From Candidatus Symbiobacter mobilis CR (lineage in GTDB: Bacteria > Pseudomonadota > Gammaproteobacteria > Burkholderiales > Burkholderiaceae_C), in assembly GCF_000477435.1 (NCBI RefSeq), contig NC_022576.1, forward strand, positions 434,001 to 498,000: DNA of 64,000 bases, written 5' to 3'. Numbering within the stretch: the first letter of the stretch is position 1; each line of letters begins with the position of its first letter. Made by a program: the position numbers and the translations under genes. The notes beneath the pieces are model-generated. The model was not told where the DNA came from. It saw only the letters and a program-made list of their open reading frames with translations, and did not search any database. Shown here piece by piece: positions 1 to 8,632 of the stretch.

Positions 1-1262
1 ATGAGTACGATCTGATCAATGAGAGTTTTTCCCCAGGCATTCAGGATTCTATAGATGTAATTTGGAAATTTGACAAGATACTCAAATCTAATGGGATCCA
101 GTTAGTTTTTGTTCTGGTTCCTGTGAAGATGAGGATTTATGAAAAGTATTTACCGAACGATCTGATCATGAAACCTTTCATGGCAGAGAATTATGATCGT
201 ATCCTCAAGAAACTGGGCGAACAAAATGTAGCTGTTGTTGATCTGAATACAGCGATGTTGAAGAGTTCAGATCGTGACTCTGATATGCCATTTTTCTTCA
301 GAATGGATACCCATTGGTCGCCAACAGGGGTCATATTTTCTGCAAAAACTATCAAAGAATATCTGGCAAACAAAAAAGAATTTCAAGATATTTTGAATTC
401 GATTCCAAGTACGAATTACATTCTCACGCAGAGTAAGCGTAAGGTGCATTCCAAAATTCGTGATTTATTAATGATGTTACCGCAAGATTCTCCTGCTCAT
501 CGTTATCCATTAGATAGGTATTATCAAGTAAGTGTCAGCAAATCTGCGGTGAAAGAAGACGTTATGGGTGCAACCTCGCTAGGTAGCATTGCATTGGTGG
601 GAACCAGTTATTCTCAAGACTGGACTGGTTTTTCTGACGCATTGCGGTATGTATTGCAACGTGAGGTATTGACTGTTGCAGTCAATGCAGATCAAGGACC
701 GTGGGTGGGAATGTTGAAGTATTTGAGAAATGATGCCTTCCATAGTGTTCCGGCCAAAATTTTGCTTTGGGAGATACCGGAGCGAGCGATGATCGCTCCA
801 CCGAATTTTTTGTATCGTGCAGAACGCAACAGATTCGACAATGCTGAATGGCTCTCCCGCGCTGGTGCTTGGGTTCAGCAAACATGCACACCGTCTACCA
901 TCACGACCAGTATTTCTCCACTAAGTTTGGGTATATCGGCCAAAGTTGCTGAGGGGATTTCCGCATCCAATACCAAAGATGCGGATTTTGTCGAGTTTTC
1001 TTTCCATCCAGCCTTACAGGCCAAAGACTACATTAACGTGATGCTATCGACTACTGGTGGAAATATCACTGTGGAAGCATTTGAAAAATCCAAGCCTGCG
1101 CGGCGTGTTTCTTTGGAAGTGGCCAACGATGGTGCAGAACACGTGTTGAAAACGCCCGTCGCTTTTGGTCAGCAATCGGTAGATCGTGTACGCATTTATC
1201 CCGGTGCAAGTGGGTCTTTTGCACTGCGTCAGTGGAAAGTGTGTCAGCAGAGCCTTCCCTAG
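1..1262 (+). CDS. AlgX/AlgJ-like SGNH-type polysaccharide O-acetylation protein, 5' end outside window
   Basis: The reading frame is already open at base 3 and has no stop before it, so the N-terminus lies upstream of the window; the first ATG at 123 is internal. The visible part carries the two hallmark motifs of the AlgX/AlgJ family: DTHWSPTG near bases 306-329 (the Asp-His pair) and GTSYS near bases 600-615 (the nucleophile serine). The last 130 or so residues look like a beta-rich, AlgX-type carbohydrate-binding region. Family members act in the periplasm and transfer acetyl groups to exported polysaccharides such as alginate; the polymer here is unknown. Base composition is clearly AT-richer than in the following genes (25 G/C in the 60 bases 181-240), which suggests an acquired exopolysaccharide cluster to the left. 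It converges on hrpA. The family is fairly sure, the substrate is not. Confidence 0.8.
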   Translation, partial: EYDLINESFSPGIQDSIDVIWKFDKILKSNGIQLVFVLVPVKMRIYEKYLPNDLIMKPFMAENYDRILKKLGEQNVAVVDLNTAMLKSSDRDSDMPFFFRMDTHWSPTGVIFSAKTIKEYLANKKEFQDILNSIPSTNYILTQSKRKVHSKIRDLLMMLPQDSPAHRYPLDRYYQVSVSKSAVKEDVMGATSLGSIALVGTSYSQDWTGFSDALRYVLQREVLTVAVNADQGPWVGMLKYLRNDAFHSVPAKILLWEIPERAMIAPPNFLYRAERNRFDNAEWLSRAGAWVQQTCTPSTITTSISPLSLGISAKVAEGISASNTKDADFVEFSFHPALQAKDYINVMLSTTGGNITVEAFEKSKPARRVSLEVANDGAEHVLKTPVAFGQQSVDRVRIYPGASGSFALRQWKVCQQSLP

Positions 1263-1348
1263 GTTCTCCTAGTCTGGGTCTGCAAGAAGGTGCAAAACTT
1301 CTGTATCTTGCAAGACTGGTGCATTTTCTGCAGTGTGATAGCCCCGAT

Positions 1349-4300
1349 TCAGCGTATTTGAACCCAGGTTTTTTCCAGTCTTTTCACGCTGACGGGGTAC
1401 GCGGTTCGTAGCTCTTGTGCAAACAAACCGATGCGCAATTCTTCCAGCATCCAACGGTAGTCTAGTAGTCGCCCTTCTGTTGGGCCGCCACGTTCCTGCA
1501 CTGTCTTCCAGTATCGCGATTCGACTGCCCAAATTTCCTTGGTTCGTTCCTGGTCACGCGCAGGGTCGTCCTTGCATTTGTCCAGCCGCAGTGCCATGCC
1601 GCGCAGATACCGTGGGAAGTGTTGCAAGGCTTCCCACTGTGTTTCTACAAGAAAATGCTTGTGCAGCAAGTGCCCCAGTTGCCTCCGTATATCCTGCAAG
1701 GTATCTGTGGGATAAGCGCCATCACGCACCTTGCGTAGCACGATTGTGCATTCCTCCAGTATCACCAGGCACTGTTTGCAGACTTCTTGGTGTACTAGTG
1801 CAAGCCTCCCTTTGCCTTGCTCCAGCACTACCTGAAATTCTTCTGGATTGGTTGGTTGCGGTCCTTGTAAAAAAGCCCTATCGATAGCCACAGCCATGAT
1901 TTGCGGGCGCAACTCTTCGACCGATTTGGTAAGGCCCCATTCCGCCGCCAGCTTGTGCTGAAGCAGCGTGAACAAAGACCGATCCATCGATGGTGGCAGG
2001 CGTTTGTCCAGCGTTTTGAGCAGTGCCCCGATCTGCAGGGCAACCAGTCTGCGCAGCCCTTCGCGATGCTTCTTTTGAGCGATGCCTGCTTCGTCGAAGA
2101 CTTCGATGGTGACGAACTCTCCTGCGTCGATCAGCGCGGGGTAGCCGATGAGCTGCACCCCTTTTTTGTGTACTTCCAGCATTTCAGGCAGTTCCCCAAA
2201 GGCCCAAGTCGTATACCGTATCTCGGCGTCCATGGTTGTGGGTACGGAGCTGGTGCTGGGTGAGGGGGCAGACGTTCCTCTTGTGGACTGCCGGGGAGCA
2301 TCGTTGCCAGTGTGTGGCGCAGTACACGTCGGCACGGTGCTGCGCAGACTGGCCAGTGCCTGGAAAGCGCTGCGTGCTTGGTCTTTCCATGCGGCTTTGA
2401 GCGAGGCAAGGCAGCGTCCTTGGTCGATCACGCGCCCATGTTCATCCATGATTCGAAAGTGCATGAGCAGGTGTGCAGGCATCGCCTCCAGCCGGAGATC
2501 GCTGCGTTGTACCGCAAAGCTGGTGTCAGTGTGTACCTTTTTCAGCACTGCATCTAGCAGGGAGCCTTGCCCAAAAAACTCCGGTGCAGCGAGTTCCATG
2601 GCGGTTTTCTGCGCCCATTGCGGCACGGGAACGAGTCTGGCCCGAACTCGTTGTGGCAAGGTTTTGGCCAGGGCCAACACTTTCTCTTCGAGCATTCCGG
2701 GAACCAGCCATTCACACCGTGCTTCCTGCACTTGATTGAGAACGAATACGGGCACATCCACCGACATCCCGTCTGCGGGATGACCGGGATCGTGCAGATA
2801 CCGTGCTGCGCAGTCCACCCCTCCTAGCCGTAGATATCGGGGGTAGTTCGTGCTGGTGACGCTGGCGGCTTCGTGCCGCATCAGTTCGGATCGGGTCAGT
2901 TTCAGTACATCGGCGTTTAGCCTTACTGCATCCCGGTACCAAGACTCGAAGGTACTCCCCGAGCACACATCTTGGGGAACGTGCCGGTCGTAGAACGCAA
3001 AGATCACCTCGTCATCGACCAATACGTCCTGTCTACGCTGCTTGTGCTCCAGTTTGGCGATGTCCTGAATCAAGCGCTGATTCGCCGCCAAAAAGGCCAA
3101 TGTGTTGTTCCATCGTCCAGCCACGAGGGCTTCTCGCAGGAAGATTTCCCTCGCTCCCGCCGGATCCGTCGTTGCGTAGCGCACCTTGCGTCCGCTGTAC
3201 ACCACCAGGCCATACAGGGTGGCCCGTTCCAGTGCAATGACCTGCGCGCTATGTTCGTCCCACTGTGGGTCGAGTACCTGCTTTTGGAGCAGGTGGGCGC
3301 CGACGATCTCGATCCACTGCGGGTCGATCGTGGCCAGGGTGCGCGCATACAGCTTCGTCGTTTCCATCAGTTCGGCGGCGACGATCCAGGAACCGGGTTT
3401 TTTGCGCAACCGTGCGCCTGGATGGGGAAGGAATTTGATGCCCCGGGCGCCGAGATAGCTTCCGGCGTCTTTGTCCTTGGTCAGCTTGACTCCCAGGTTT
3501 CCGAGAAAGCCAGCCAGCAGCGAGAGGTGGATTTGTTCGTAGCTTGCAGGGCTGGTGGACAGCAGCCAGCGGTGTTCGGTCGCGACTGTCAGCAATTGGC
3601 TATGCACATCAATCCATTCCCGAACGCGGCGGGTGTGTAGAAAATGCTCGCGCAGGAGCTGTTCGTATTTGCGTTGGCTTAGTTTGTGCCGGGTTTTGCC
3701 ATCGCCGCGTTGCTCGTGCAGCCAGTGCCAGAGGGTCAGATACCCCGTGAATTCGCTGCGCTCGTCGTCAAAGCGGGCATGGGCACGATCTGCAGCCGGA
3801 GCAGCATGGGCAGGCCGCTCCCGTACATCCTGCACGCTCAAGGCGCTGGCGATGACCAGCACTTCCGCTAGCGCTTGGCGGGATTGCGCTTCCAGCAAGA
3901 TCCTGCCCACGCGGGGATCCAGTGGGAGCTTGGCCAGGGTTCGGCCCGTATCGGTCAGCGCATTGCGTTCGTCGACGGCGCCCAACTCTTGCAAGAGTTG
4001 GTACCCGTCTGCAATCGACCTGCCGGAAGGCTGGTCCAGGAAGGGGAAGTCTTCCACTGCGCCCAGGCCTAGGGATTTCATTCGCAAAATCACACTGGCC
4101 AGGGAACTGCGCAACATCTCCGGGTCGGTGTAACGCGGTCGTTGCAGCAGCGATGCCTCGTCGTACAGCCGGATGCAGACACCGTCTGCCACCCGTCCGC
4201 AACGGCCAGCGCGTTGCATGGCGGCGGCCTGGCTGATCGGTTCGACCAGAAGCTGTTCTACCTTGTTCCGGTAGCTATAGCGCTTGACCCGCGCAGTCCC

Positions 4301-5302
4301 GATGTCGATGACATGCCGGATTCCCGGGACGGTCAACGAGGTCTCTGCCACATTCGTAGCCAGCACGATCCTGCGATGGTGGTGCTCGCAAAAGATGCGA
4401 TCCTGTTCGTCGCTGCCCATGCGTGAGTAGAGCGGCAACACCTCGGTATGGCCCCAGATGGGTTTTCTGGCGACATAGGCACGCAGATGGTCGCTGGCTT
4501 CGCGAATCTCCCGTTCCCCCGGCAGAAATACGAGGATGTCACCCGCCTGGTGTATGGGTGCCCACAGCTCATCGACTGCATCGGCAATGGCATCGGTCCA
4601 GTCATGATCTTTGGTAGAAGTGAAAGGCCGGTACCGGTATTCCACAGCAAAAGACCGGCCCGGAACCGTGATCACCGGCGCTGGAATGAGCGCGCCACCA
4701 CCCGGTGGAGAGAGTGCGAAATGCTCTGCAAAGCGTTGGGCATCAAGGGTGGCCGAAGTCACAATCACTTTCAGATCCGGCCTTTGTGGCAGGATGCGCC
4801 GCAGATACCCCAAAAGGAAATCGATATTGAGCGTGCGTTCGTGCGCTTCGTCGATGAGCAGGGTGTCGTAGGCGCGCAGCAGGGGGTCGCTTTGTGTTTC
4901 GGCCAGCAGGATGCCGTCTGTCATCAGCTTGAGGATCGTGTCCTTACCGACCCGATCCGCAAATCGGACTTGGTACCCGACGATCTGCCCGACGGTCGTA
5001 TCCAGTTCGCTGGCAATCCGGCGGGCGATGCTGCTGGCGGCGATTCTGCGCGGTTGGGTGTGCCCAATGCGCTGGCGTTTGCCGTGGCTTTGTTGTCCCC
5101 GCCCCAGGGCCATCGCCATTTTGGGGAGCTGGGTCGTTTTGCCCGATCCGGTTTCTCCGCAAACGACGACGACCTGGTGGGCCTGGATGGCCGCCATGAT
5201 CTCTTCTCGATGGAGATTGACGGGCAGGGAAGAAGGAAATTCGAGCTTCACGAACGGGAAGCAGCCTTCCCGGGAAAGGCTGACGATGGAGGAAGGAAGC
5301 AA
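1349..5302 (-). CDS. hrpA: ATP-dependent RNA helicase HrpA (DEAH box)
   Basis: Large cytoplasmic DEAH-box helicase of 1317 aa, close to the roughly 1300 aa of E. coli HrpA, a factor that acts on RNA and stalled ribosomes. Motif I GETGSGKT is at residues 49-56, DEAH at 151-154, SAT at 183-185 and a QRAGRCGR motif VI further on. Helicase C, HA2/OB and the long HrpA-specific C-terminal region (DUF3418) follow. The start is uncertain: the longest frame begins at a TTG (5302) with no clear ribosome-binding site, and a GTG at 5251 or an ATG at 5197 are alternatives. The domain needs only the part from about residue 25. It lies downstream of glnS on the same strand, separated by 165 bp with two small hairpins, and is convergent with the gene on the left. 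Confidence 0.93.
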   Translation of the reverse strand: MLPSSIVSLSREGCFPFVKLEFPSSLPVNLHREEIMAAIQAHQVVVVCGETGSGKTTQLPKMAMALGRGQQSHGKRQRIGHTQPRRIAASSIARRIASELDTTVGQIVGYQVRFADRVGKDTILKLMTDGILLAETQSDPLLRAYDTLLIDEAHERTLNIDFLLGYLRRILPQRPDLKVIVTSATLDAQRFAEHFALSPPGGGALIPAPVITVPGRSFAVEYRYRPFTSTKDHDWTDAIADAVDELWAPIHQAGDILVFLPGEREIREASDHLRAYVARKPIWGHTEVLPLYSRMGSDEQDRIFCEHHHRRIVLATNVAETSLTVPGIRHVIDIGTARVKRYSYRNKVEQLLVEPISQAAAMQRAGRCGRVADGVCIRLYDEASLLQRPRYTDPEMLRSSLASVILRMKSLGLGAVEDFPFLDQPSGRSIADGYQLLQELGAVDERNALTDTGRTLAKLPLDPRVGRILLEAQSRQALAEVLVIASALSVQDVRERPAHAAPAADRAHARFDDERSEFTGYLTLWHWLHEQRGDGKTRHKLSQRKYEQLLREHFLHTRRVREWIDVHSQLLTVATEHRWLLSTSPASYEQIHLSLLAGFLGNLGVKLTKDKDAGSYLGARGIKFLPHPGARLRKKPGSWIVAAELMETTKLYARTLATIDPQWIEIVGAHLLQKQVLDPQWDEHSAQVIALERATLYGLVVYSGRKVRYATTDPAGAREIFLREALVAGRWNNTLAFLAANQRLIQDIAKLEHKQRRQDVLVDDEVIFAFYDRHVPQDVCSGSTFESWYRDAVRLNADVLKLTRSELMRHEAASVTSTNYPRYLRLGGVDCAARYLHDPGHPADGMSVDVPVFVLNQVQEARCEWLVPGMLEEKVLALAKTLPQRVRARLVPVPQWAQKTAMELAAPEFFGQGSLLDAVLKKVHTDTSFAVQRSDLRLEAMPAHLLMHFRIMDEHGRVIDQGRCLASLKAAWKDQARSAFQALASLRSTVPTCTAPHTGNDAPRQSTRGTSAPSPSTSSVPTTMDAEIRYTTWAFGELPEMLEVHKKGVQLIGYPALIDAGEFVTIEVFDEAGIAQKKHREGLRRLVALQIGALLKTLDKRLPPSMDRSLFTLLQHKLAAEWGLTKSVEELRPQIMAVAIDRAFLQGPQPTNPEEFQVVLEQGKGRLALVHQEVCKQCLVILEECTIVLRKVRDGAYPTDTLQDIRRQLGHLLHKHFLVETQWEALQHFPRYLRGMALRLDKCKDDPARDQERTKEIWAVESRYWKTVQERGGPTEGRLLDYRWMLEELRIGLFAQELRTAYPVSVKRLEKTWVQIR

Positions 5303-5312
5303 CTATCCAGAA

Positions 5313-5356
5313 CCGGCCTTCAGGCCGGGATTACGGCTTACCGCCCTGAAGGGCGG
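5313..5356. repeat. Two tandem REP-like hairpins between glnS and hrpA
   Basis: Two perfect 6-bp stem hairpins with 4-nt loops lie 12 bp apart. Bases 5313-5328 read CCGGCC-TTCA-GGCCGG and bases 5341-5356 read CCGCCC-TGAA-GGGCGG. The loops TTCA and TGAA are reverse complements, so the two units resemble inverted copies of one element, as in REP pairs (BIMEs). They sit just upstream of the proposed hrpA start and downstream of glnS. Neither is followed by a T-run, so they are not obvious intrinsic terminators. The REP label is inference. Confidence 0.5.
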
Positions 5357-5467
5357 GGTTGCAAACCGGTGTTGGTTTTTCGAGGAAAGGGCGTCAACCG
5401 TTCACTACAGCACGTGAGACCGTGGTCAGCAGGGCACGTCAGCCCATGCAGCAGTGTGATCCATGCA

Positions 5468-7288
5468 TCAAGCGTGCGGATTCCACGAATCCTTCAACCC
5501 CACGGCCAGATTGAACACCGGCCGTTCTGGAGTGTGGTCGATGCGGTCGGCGACGAAGTACCCGTGCCGCTCGAATTGAAAGCGGTTTTCCTTGCGGGCG
5601 TTGCCCAAGGAAGGTTCGATGAATGCCGACAACACGCGCAGGCTGTTGGGCTGGAGCGATTCCAGGAAGTCCTTGCCACTGGCGTCGGGCTGGGCATCCC
5701 GAAATAGCCGGTCATACCAGCGCACTTCGGCAGGAATGCCGTCAGCACGTGCCACCCATGTAATGACGCCTTTGACTTTGACCGCATTGCTGCCTGCGGT
5801 GCCGCTTTTGGTGTCGGGCAGCAGACGGGCATGCACGCGCAGAACCTGGCCTTGCTCGTCATGGTCGGCATGCGTGCATTCGATGACATGACCATATTTC
5901 AGCCGCACCTTGTTGCCAGGGAACAGCCGGAAAAACCCTTTGGCAGGCGTGTCCTGGTAATCGCTGCGGTCGATCCACAGCTCCTTGCCCATCTTGAAAG
6001 AACGCTGGCCGCGCTCCGGGTCATGGGGGTGTACGGGAGCATGGCATTCATCCAGAAAGCCTGTCCCCATGACTTCGTCCCAGTTATCGAGAACAAGCTC
6101 GACGGGGTCGAGCACGGCCATAGCACGCTGGGCGTTGCGATCCAGTGTCTCGCGCAAACAACCTTCCAGCGTCTGGTAGTCGATCCAGCTATCGCTCTTG
6201 GAAACGCCGATCCGTTCCGAAAAAAGATGCAGGCTTTCCGGGGTGTACCCCCTACGGCGCAGCCCGGCGATGGTGGGCATACGGGGGTCATCCCATCCTT
6301 GTACATGGCCCTGGGATACCAATTGGGCCAGCTTCCGTTTGCTCGTGACCACAAAACTGAGGTTGAGACGGGCAAACTCGATCTGCTTGGGAGGGGGCGC
6401 CTGGATCAATCCACCTTCTAGCAGCCGCTCCAGCAGCCAGTCATAAAAGGGACGTTGGTCCTCGAATTCGAGGGTGCAAATGCTGTGGGTGATGTTTTCC
6501 AGCGCATCCTCGATGGGGTGCGCGAAGGTGTACATCGGGTAGATACACCAGCGATCCCCCGTATTGTGGTGCGTGGCATGCCGGATCCGGTAAATCACGG
6601 GGTCGCGCAGGTTGAGGTTGGGGCTGGCCATGTCGATGCGTGCCCGTAGCACCATGGCCCCATCGGGGTACATGCCTTGGCGCATGTCGGCAAAGCGTTG
6701 CCGACTTTCTGCCTGTGGGCGGTCGCGGAATGGACTGTTCACCCCAGGGGTTTCAAAGTCGCCCCGATGCGCGCGAATTTGTTCCGGGGTCTGCTCATCG
6801 ACATAGGCGTGCCCCGCGTCGATGAGGTATTCCGCTGCGCGCAGCATGAAATCGAAGTAGTCGCTGGCTTGGTAGAGATGACTGGTTTCCCCATCATGCC
6901 AGTCGAACCCGAGCCAGCGCACAGCGTCGATGATTGCGTCGACATACTCCTGGTTTTCCCTTTCCGGATTGGTGTCGTCAAAGCGGAGATGGCATACCCC
7001 GCCATAGTCCCGCGCCAGCCCGAAATTGAGGCAAATGCTTTTGGCGTGGCCAACGTGCAAATATCCGTTCGGTTCCGGGGGGAAGCGTGTACGGATGCGA
7101 GCCGGATCTAGAACCCCGCGCCGATGGTGCGCCGCATCCCCCGGAGTGCCCCCCCAGCAGCGCTGGGCATAGGCGTTCCGGGATAAATCGGACTCAATGA
7201 TTTGCCGAAGGAAATTGCTTGGGGGGAGGGGCTTGCCAGGAGGTTGGGTACCACCGCCCTGGCAGACAGATGGGGTAGGGGAACTCAT
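5468..7288 (-). CDS. glnS: Glutaminyl-tRNA synthetase
   Basis: Class I aminoacyl-tRNA synthetase that charges tRNA-Gln with glutamine in the cytoplasm. The class I signature appears as PPEPNGYLHVGH (HVGH at residues 78-81), and the KMSKS-type loop as VTSKRKL. The C-terminal anticodon-binding beta-barrels are complete, ending in the GlnRS-type FNLAVGLKDSW region. At 606 aa it is longer than the 554 aa of E. coli, mainly because of an N-terminal extension and about 25 extra residues between the conserved SNFLRQIIESDL segment and the HIGH region (roughly residues 41-66). No strong Shine-Dalgarno is visible before the ATG at 7288. Repeat copies lie immediately upstream. Confidence 0.96.
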   Translation of the reverse strand: MSSPTPSVCQGGGTQPPGKPLPPSNFLRQIIESDLSRNAYAQRCWGGTPGDAAHHRRGVLDPARIRTRFPPEPNGYLHVGHAKSICLNFGLARDYGGVCHLRFDDTNPERENQEYVDAIIDAVRWLGFDWHDGETSHLYQASDYFDFMLRAAEYLIDAGHAYVDEQTPEQIRAHRGDFETPGVNSPFRDRPQAESRQRFADMRQGMYPDGAMVLRARIDMASPNLNLRDPVIYRIRHATHHNTGDRWCIYPMYTFAHPIEDALENITHSICTLEFEDQRPFYDWLLERLLEGGLIQAPPPKQIEFARLNLSFVVTSKRKLAQLVSQGHVQGWDDPRMPTIAGLRRRGYTPESLHLFSERIGVSKSDSWIDYQTLEGCLRETLDRNAQRAMAVLDPVELVLDNWDEVMGTGFLDECHAPVHPHDPERGQRSFKMGKELWIDRSDYQDTPAKGFFRLFPGNKVRLKYGHVIECTHADHDEQGQVLRVHARLLPDTKSGTAGSNAVKVKGVITWVARADGIPAEVRWYDRLFRDAQPDASGKDFLESLQPNSLRVLSAFIEPSLGNARKENRFQFERHGYFVADRIDHTPERPVFNLAVGLKDSWNPHA

Positions 7289-7381
7289 CTATTCATTGTA
7301 TGGGGCCTACCTTGACCCCTCCCGCACGTCCGTCCACCCCTGTTGTGGTGTTGCGCTGGACTGCCCAACAAACTTGGACTT

Positions 7382-7526
7382 AGAACCTATTCCAGTAGAG
7401 GCTGCGCCATCGCATTGCACGCGGCGGCGGTGCTCGGAATCCTCATGTACTGTCAGTACATTCCGGTTCCTGCGCTCCGGCGCCACGCACACTGCTTCGG
7501 CTCGCCTGCCTACTGAAATGGGTTCT
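7382..7526 (+). repeat. MITE-like repeat family 1, copy A (145 bp)
   Basis: First of four near-identical dispersed copies (others at 9278, 18167 and 58369), all in the same orientation. Ends are AGAACCTATTCCAGTAG on the left and TACTGAAATGGGTTCT on the right, an imperfect 18-bp terminal inverted repeat. The centre holds a perfect 8-bp palindrome with one central base, ATGTACTG-T-CAGTACAT, at 7445-7461. No protein-coding role is credible; antisense reading gives a spurious arginine-rich frame. It lies in the 342-bp gap between the HDOD gene and glnS. No clear target-site duplication is visible. Confidence 0.88.
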
Positions 7527-7527
7527 T

Positions 7528-7616
7528 ACGCAAAATTGTCCCAGTTAGGCAACCCCACACAGATAGTACAAAGCAGTACGGAAAGTGGGTATAAAGGTGC
7601 TGGGGCGGTTTTGCGT
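7528..7616 (+). repeat. Repeat family 2, copy 1 (89-bp core)
   Basis: Starts one base after repeat family 1 copy A. The core runs from ACGCAAAATTGTCCCAG to GCTGGGGCGGTTTTGCGT and has the same length as the second copy at 29447-29535. The terminal arms ACGCAAAA / TTTTGCGT are perfect, followed after three unpaired bases by a CCCAG / CTGGG pairing, so the element can fold into a long hairpin. The interior contains two GTAC words seven bases apart (AGTACAAAGCAGTACGG). There is no coding content. It could be a miniature transposable element or a structured RNA. Confidence 0.75.
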
Positions 7617-7630
7617 ACGTACTACAAACG

Positions 7631-8506
7631 TTAGACAGACCAAGAAGTCAAATCGTACGAAAGACGGTCGATCCAGTCTTCCACTTCGTAGTCGCTCAGT
7701 GAAAGAGCAAAAGCCGCAGCTTTGCCACCTTTCATCCATTCCACGCTCTTCATGAAATGAAAGCGCTGGATGGCTGCCTCGGCGATCAGGTTCATCGCCA
7801 CGAGCTTTGTCACGGCTTCCGGGGTTCTGGTGTCTTCCAGCATGGCGTAATCATGGTGCAGACGGATCGACAGGCATAACGTGGTCGATAGTTCCCAAGA
7901 ACGGGCCATGATGGCACCGACGAGCGCATGGTCGGTCTGATGGATGCTTTGCTCGACCTCGGTGAACGTGCGTTCGGTTTCGCTGTTGCACAGTACGAGC
8001 GTGCGCTCGTACTCTGGGAACCGCTGCATCAGTAGTGGGATGCCTACATCGCAAAACAACCCGAAGGACTGCGCGATGTCTTCATCGATCACCCCCAACC
8101 CCCGCGCAAGACGCGACATCACGTAGGAGCGCTTGGCAGAAATATCCCAGAAGTAGGTGAGTTTTTGGGGGTCTCCCTTGACGAGGTTGCGCAGCACCAA
8201 AGTCGTGACCAGATTTTCCAAGCGCTTGAATCCGACGAGTGCTACAGCCTGCTCGACAGTCTCGCATTTGCGGGAAAGGGAAAAGGCCGAGGAGTTGACG
8301 GTACGCAGCACTGCAACGGAGATGGTGACGTCGCTGACGACAAGCTCGGCAATCTTGTGCAAATCAGGGTCATCCGACTGCACTTCCTGCTGTAATTTGA
8401 CCAAGGTCATCGGGCGCGCAGGGATCCCGATGCTTTTGATGATGCTGTGGGTTTGCGAGTCGGAAAGTTCTTGCTCGACTTGCTGGATGCTCGAAGGTCG
8501 GTTCAT
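7631..8506 (-). CDS. HDOD domain protein (HD-related output domain)
   Basis: A 291-aa protein spanning a full HDOD domain, with the typical opening IPARPMTLVKLQQEV and the LRTVNSSAFSLSRK segment. HDOD proteins are regulatory modules related to HD phosphohydrolases, usually non-enzymatic and linked to bacterial signalling. The expected HD dipeptide is Cys-Asp here (LFCDVGIPLL), so metal-dependent catalysis is unlikely. I place the start at 8506 (MNRPSSIQQVEQEL); an in-frame ATG 66 bp upstream adds a tail without family features. It follows the small P-loop gene on the same strand after 126 bp, and the two may be co-transcribed. A second HDOD gene in this window (41957) keeps the HD pair. Confidence 0.85.
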   Translation of the reverse strand: MNRPSSIQQVEQELSDSQTHSIIKSIGIPARPMTLVKLQQEVQSDDPDLHKIAELVVSDVTISVAVLRTVNSSAFSLSRKCETVEQAVALVGFKRLENLVTTLVLRNLVKGDPQKLTYFWDISAKRSYVMSRLARGLGVIDEDIAQSFGLFCDVGIPLLMQRFPEYERTLVLCNSETERTFTEVEQSIHQTDHALVGAIMARSWELSTTLCLSIRLHHDYAMLEDTRTPEAVTKLVAMNLIAEAAIQRFHFMKSVEWMKGGKAAAFALSLSDYEVEDWIDRLSYDLTSWSV

Positions 8507-8632
8507 TGTTGTGCTTCTGGAGTTGTGGCTAGATGCTGTCGGAAACGGACAGAACCCATGCGGCGTGACCAATGAGTGGAAGGCAGACGGAATGGCCTCG
8601 GGAAGAAGTAGCCTTGGGAAGATGCGGTCGAT

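Noticed and set aside
4448..5707. Plus-strand frame of 419 codons opposite hrpA and glnS
   Set aside because: It runs antisense across two well-supported genes and their spacer and has no family features; long antisense frames are common in GC-rich DNA.
7307..7492. Short minus-strand frame inside repeat copy A resembling a conserved hypothetical protein
   Set aside because: It is only the translation of the repeat; the same peptide appears at other copies with no ribosome-binding site. Similar database proteins are probably the same artefact.
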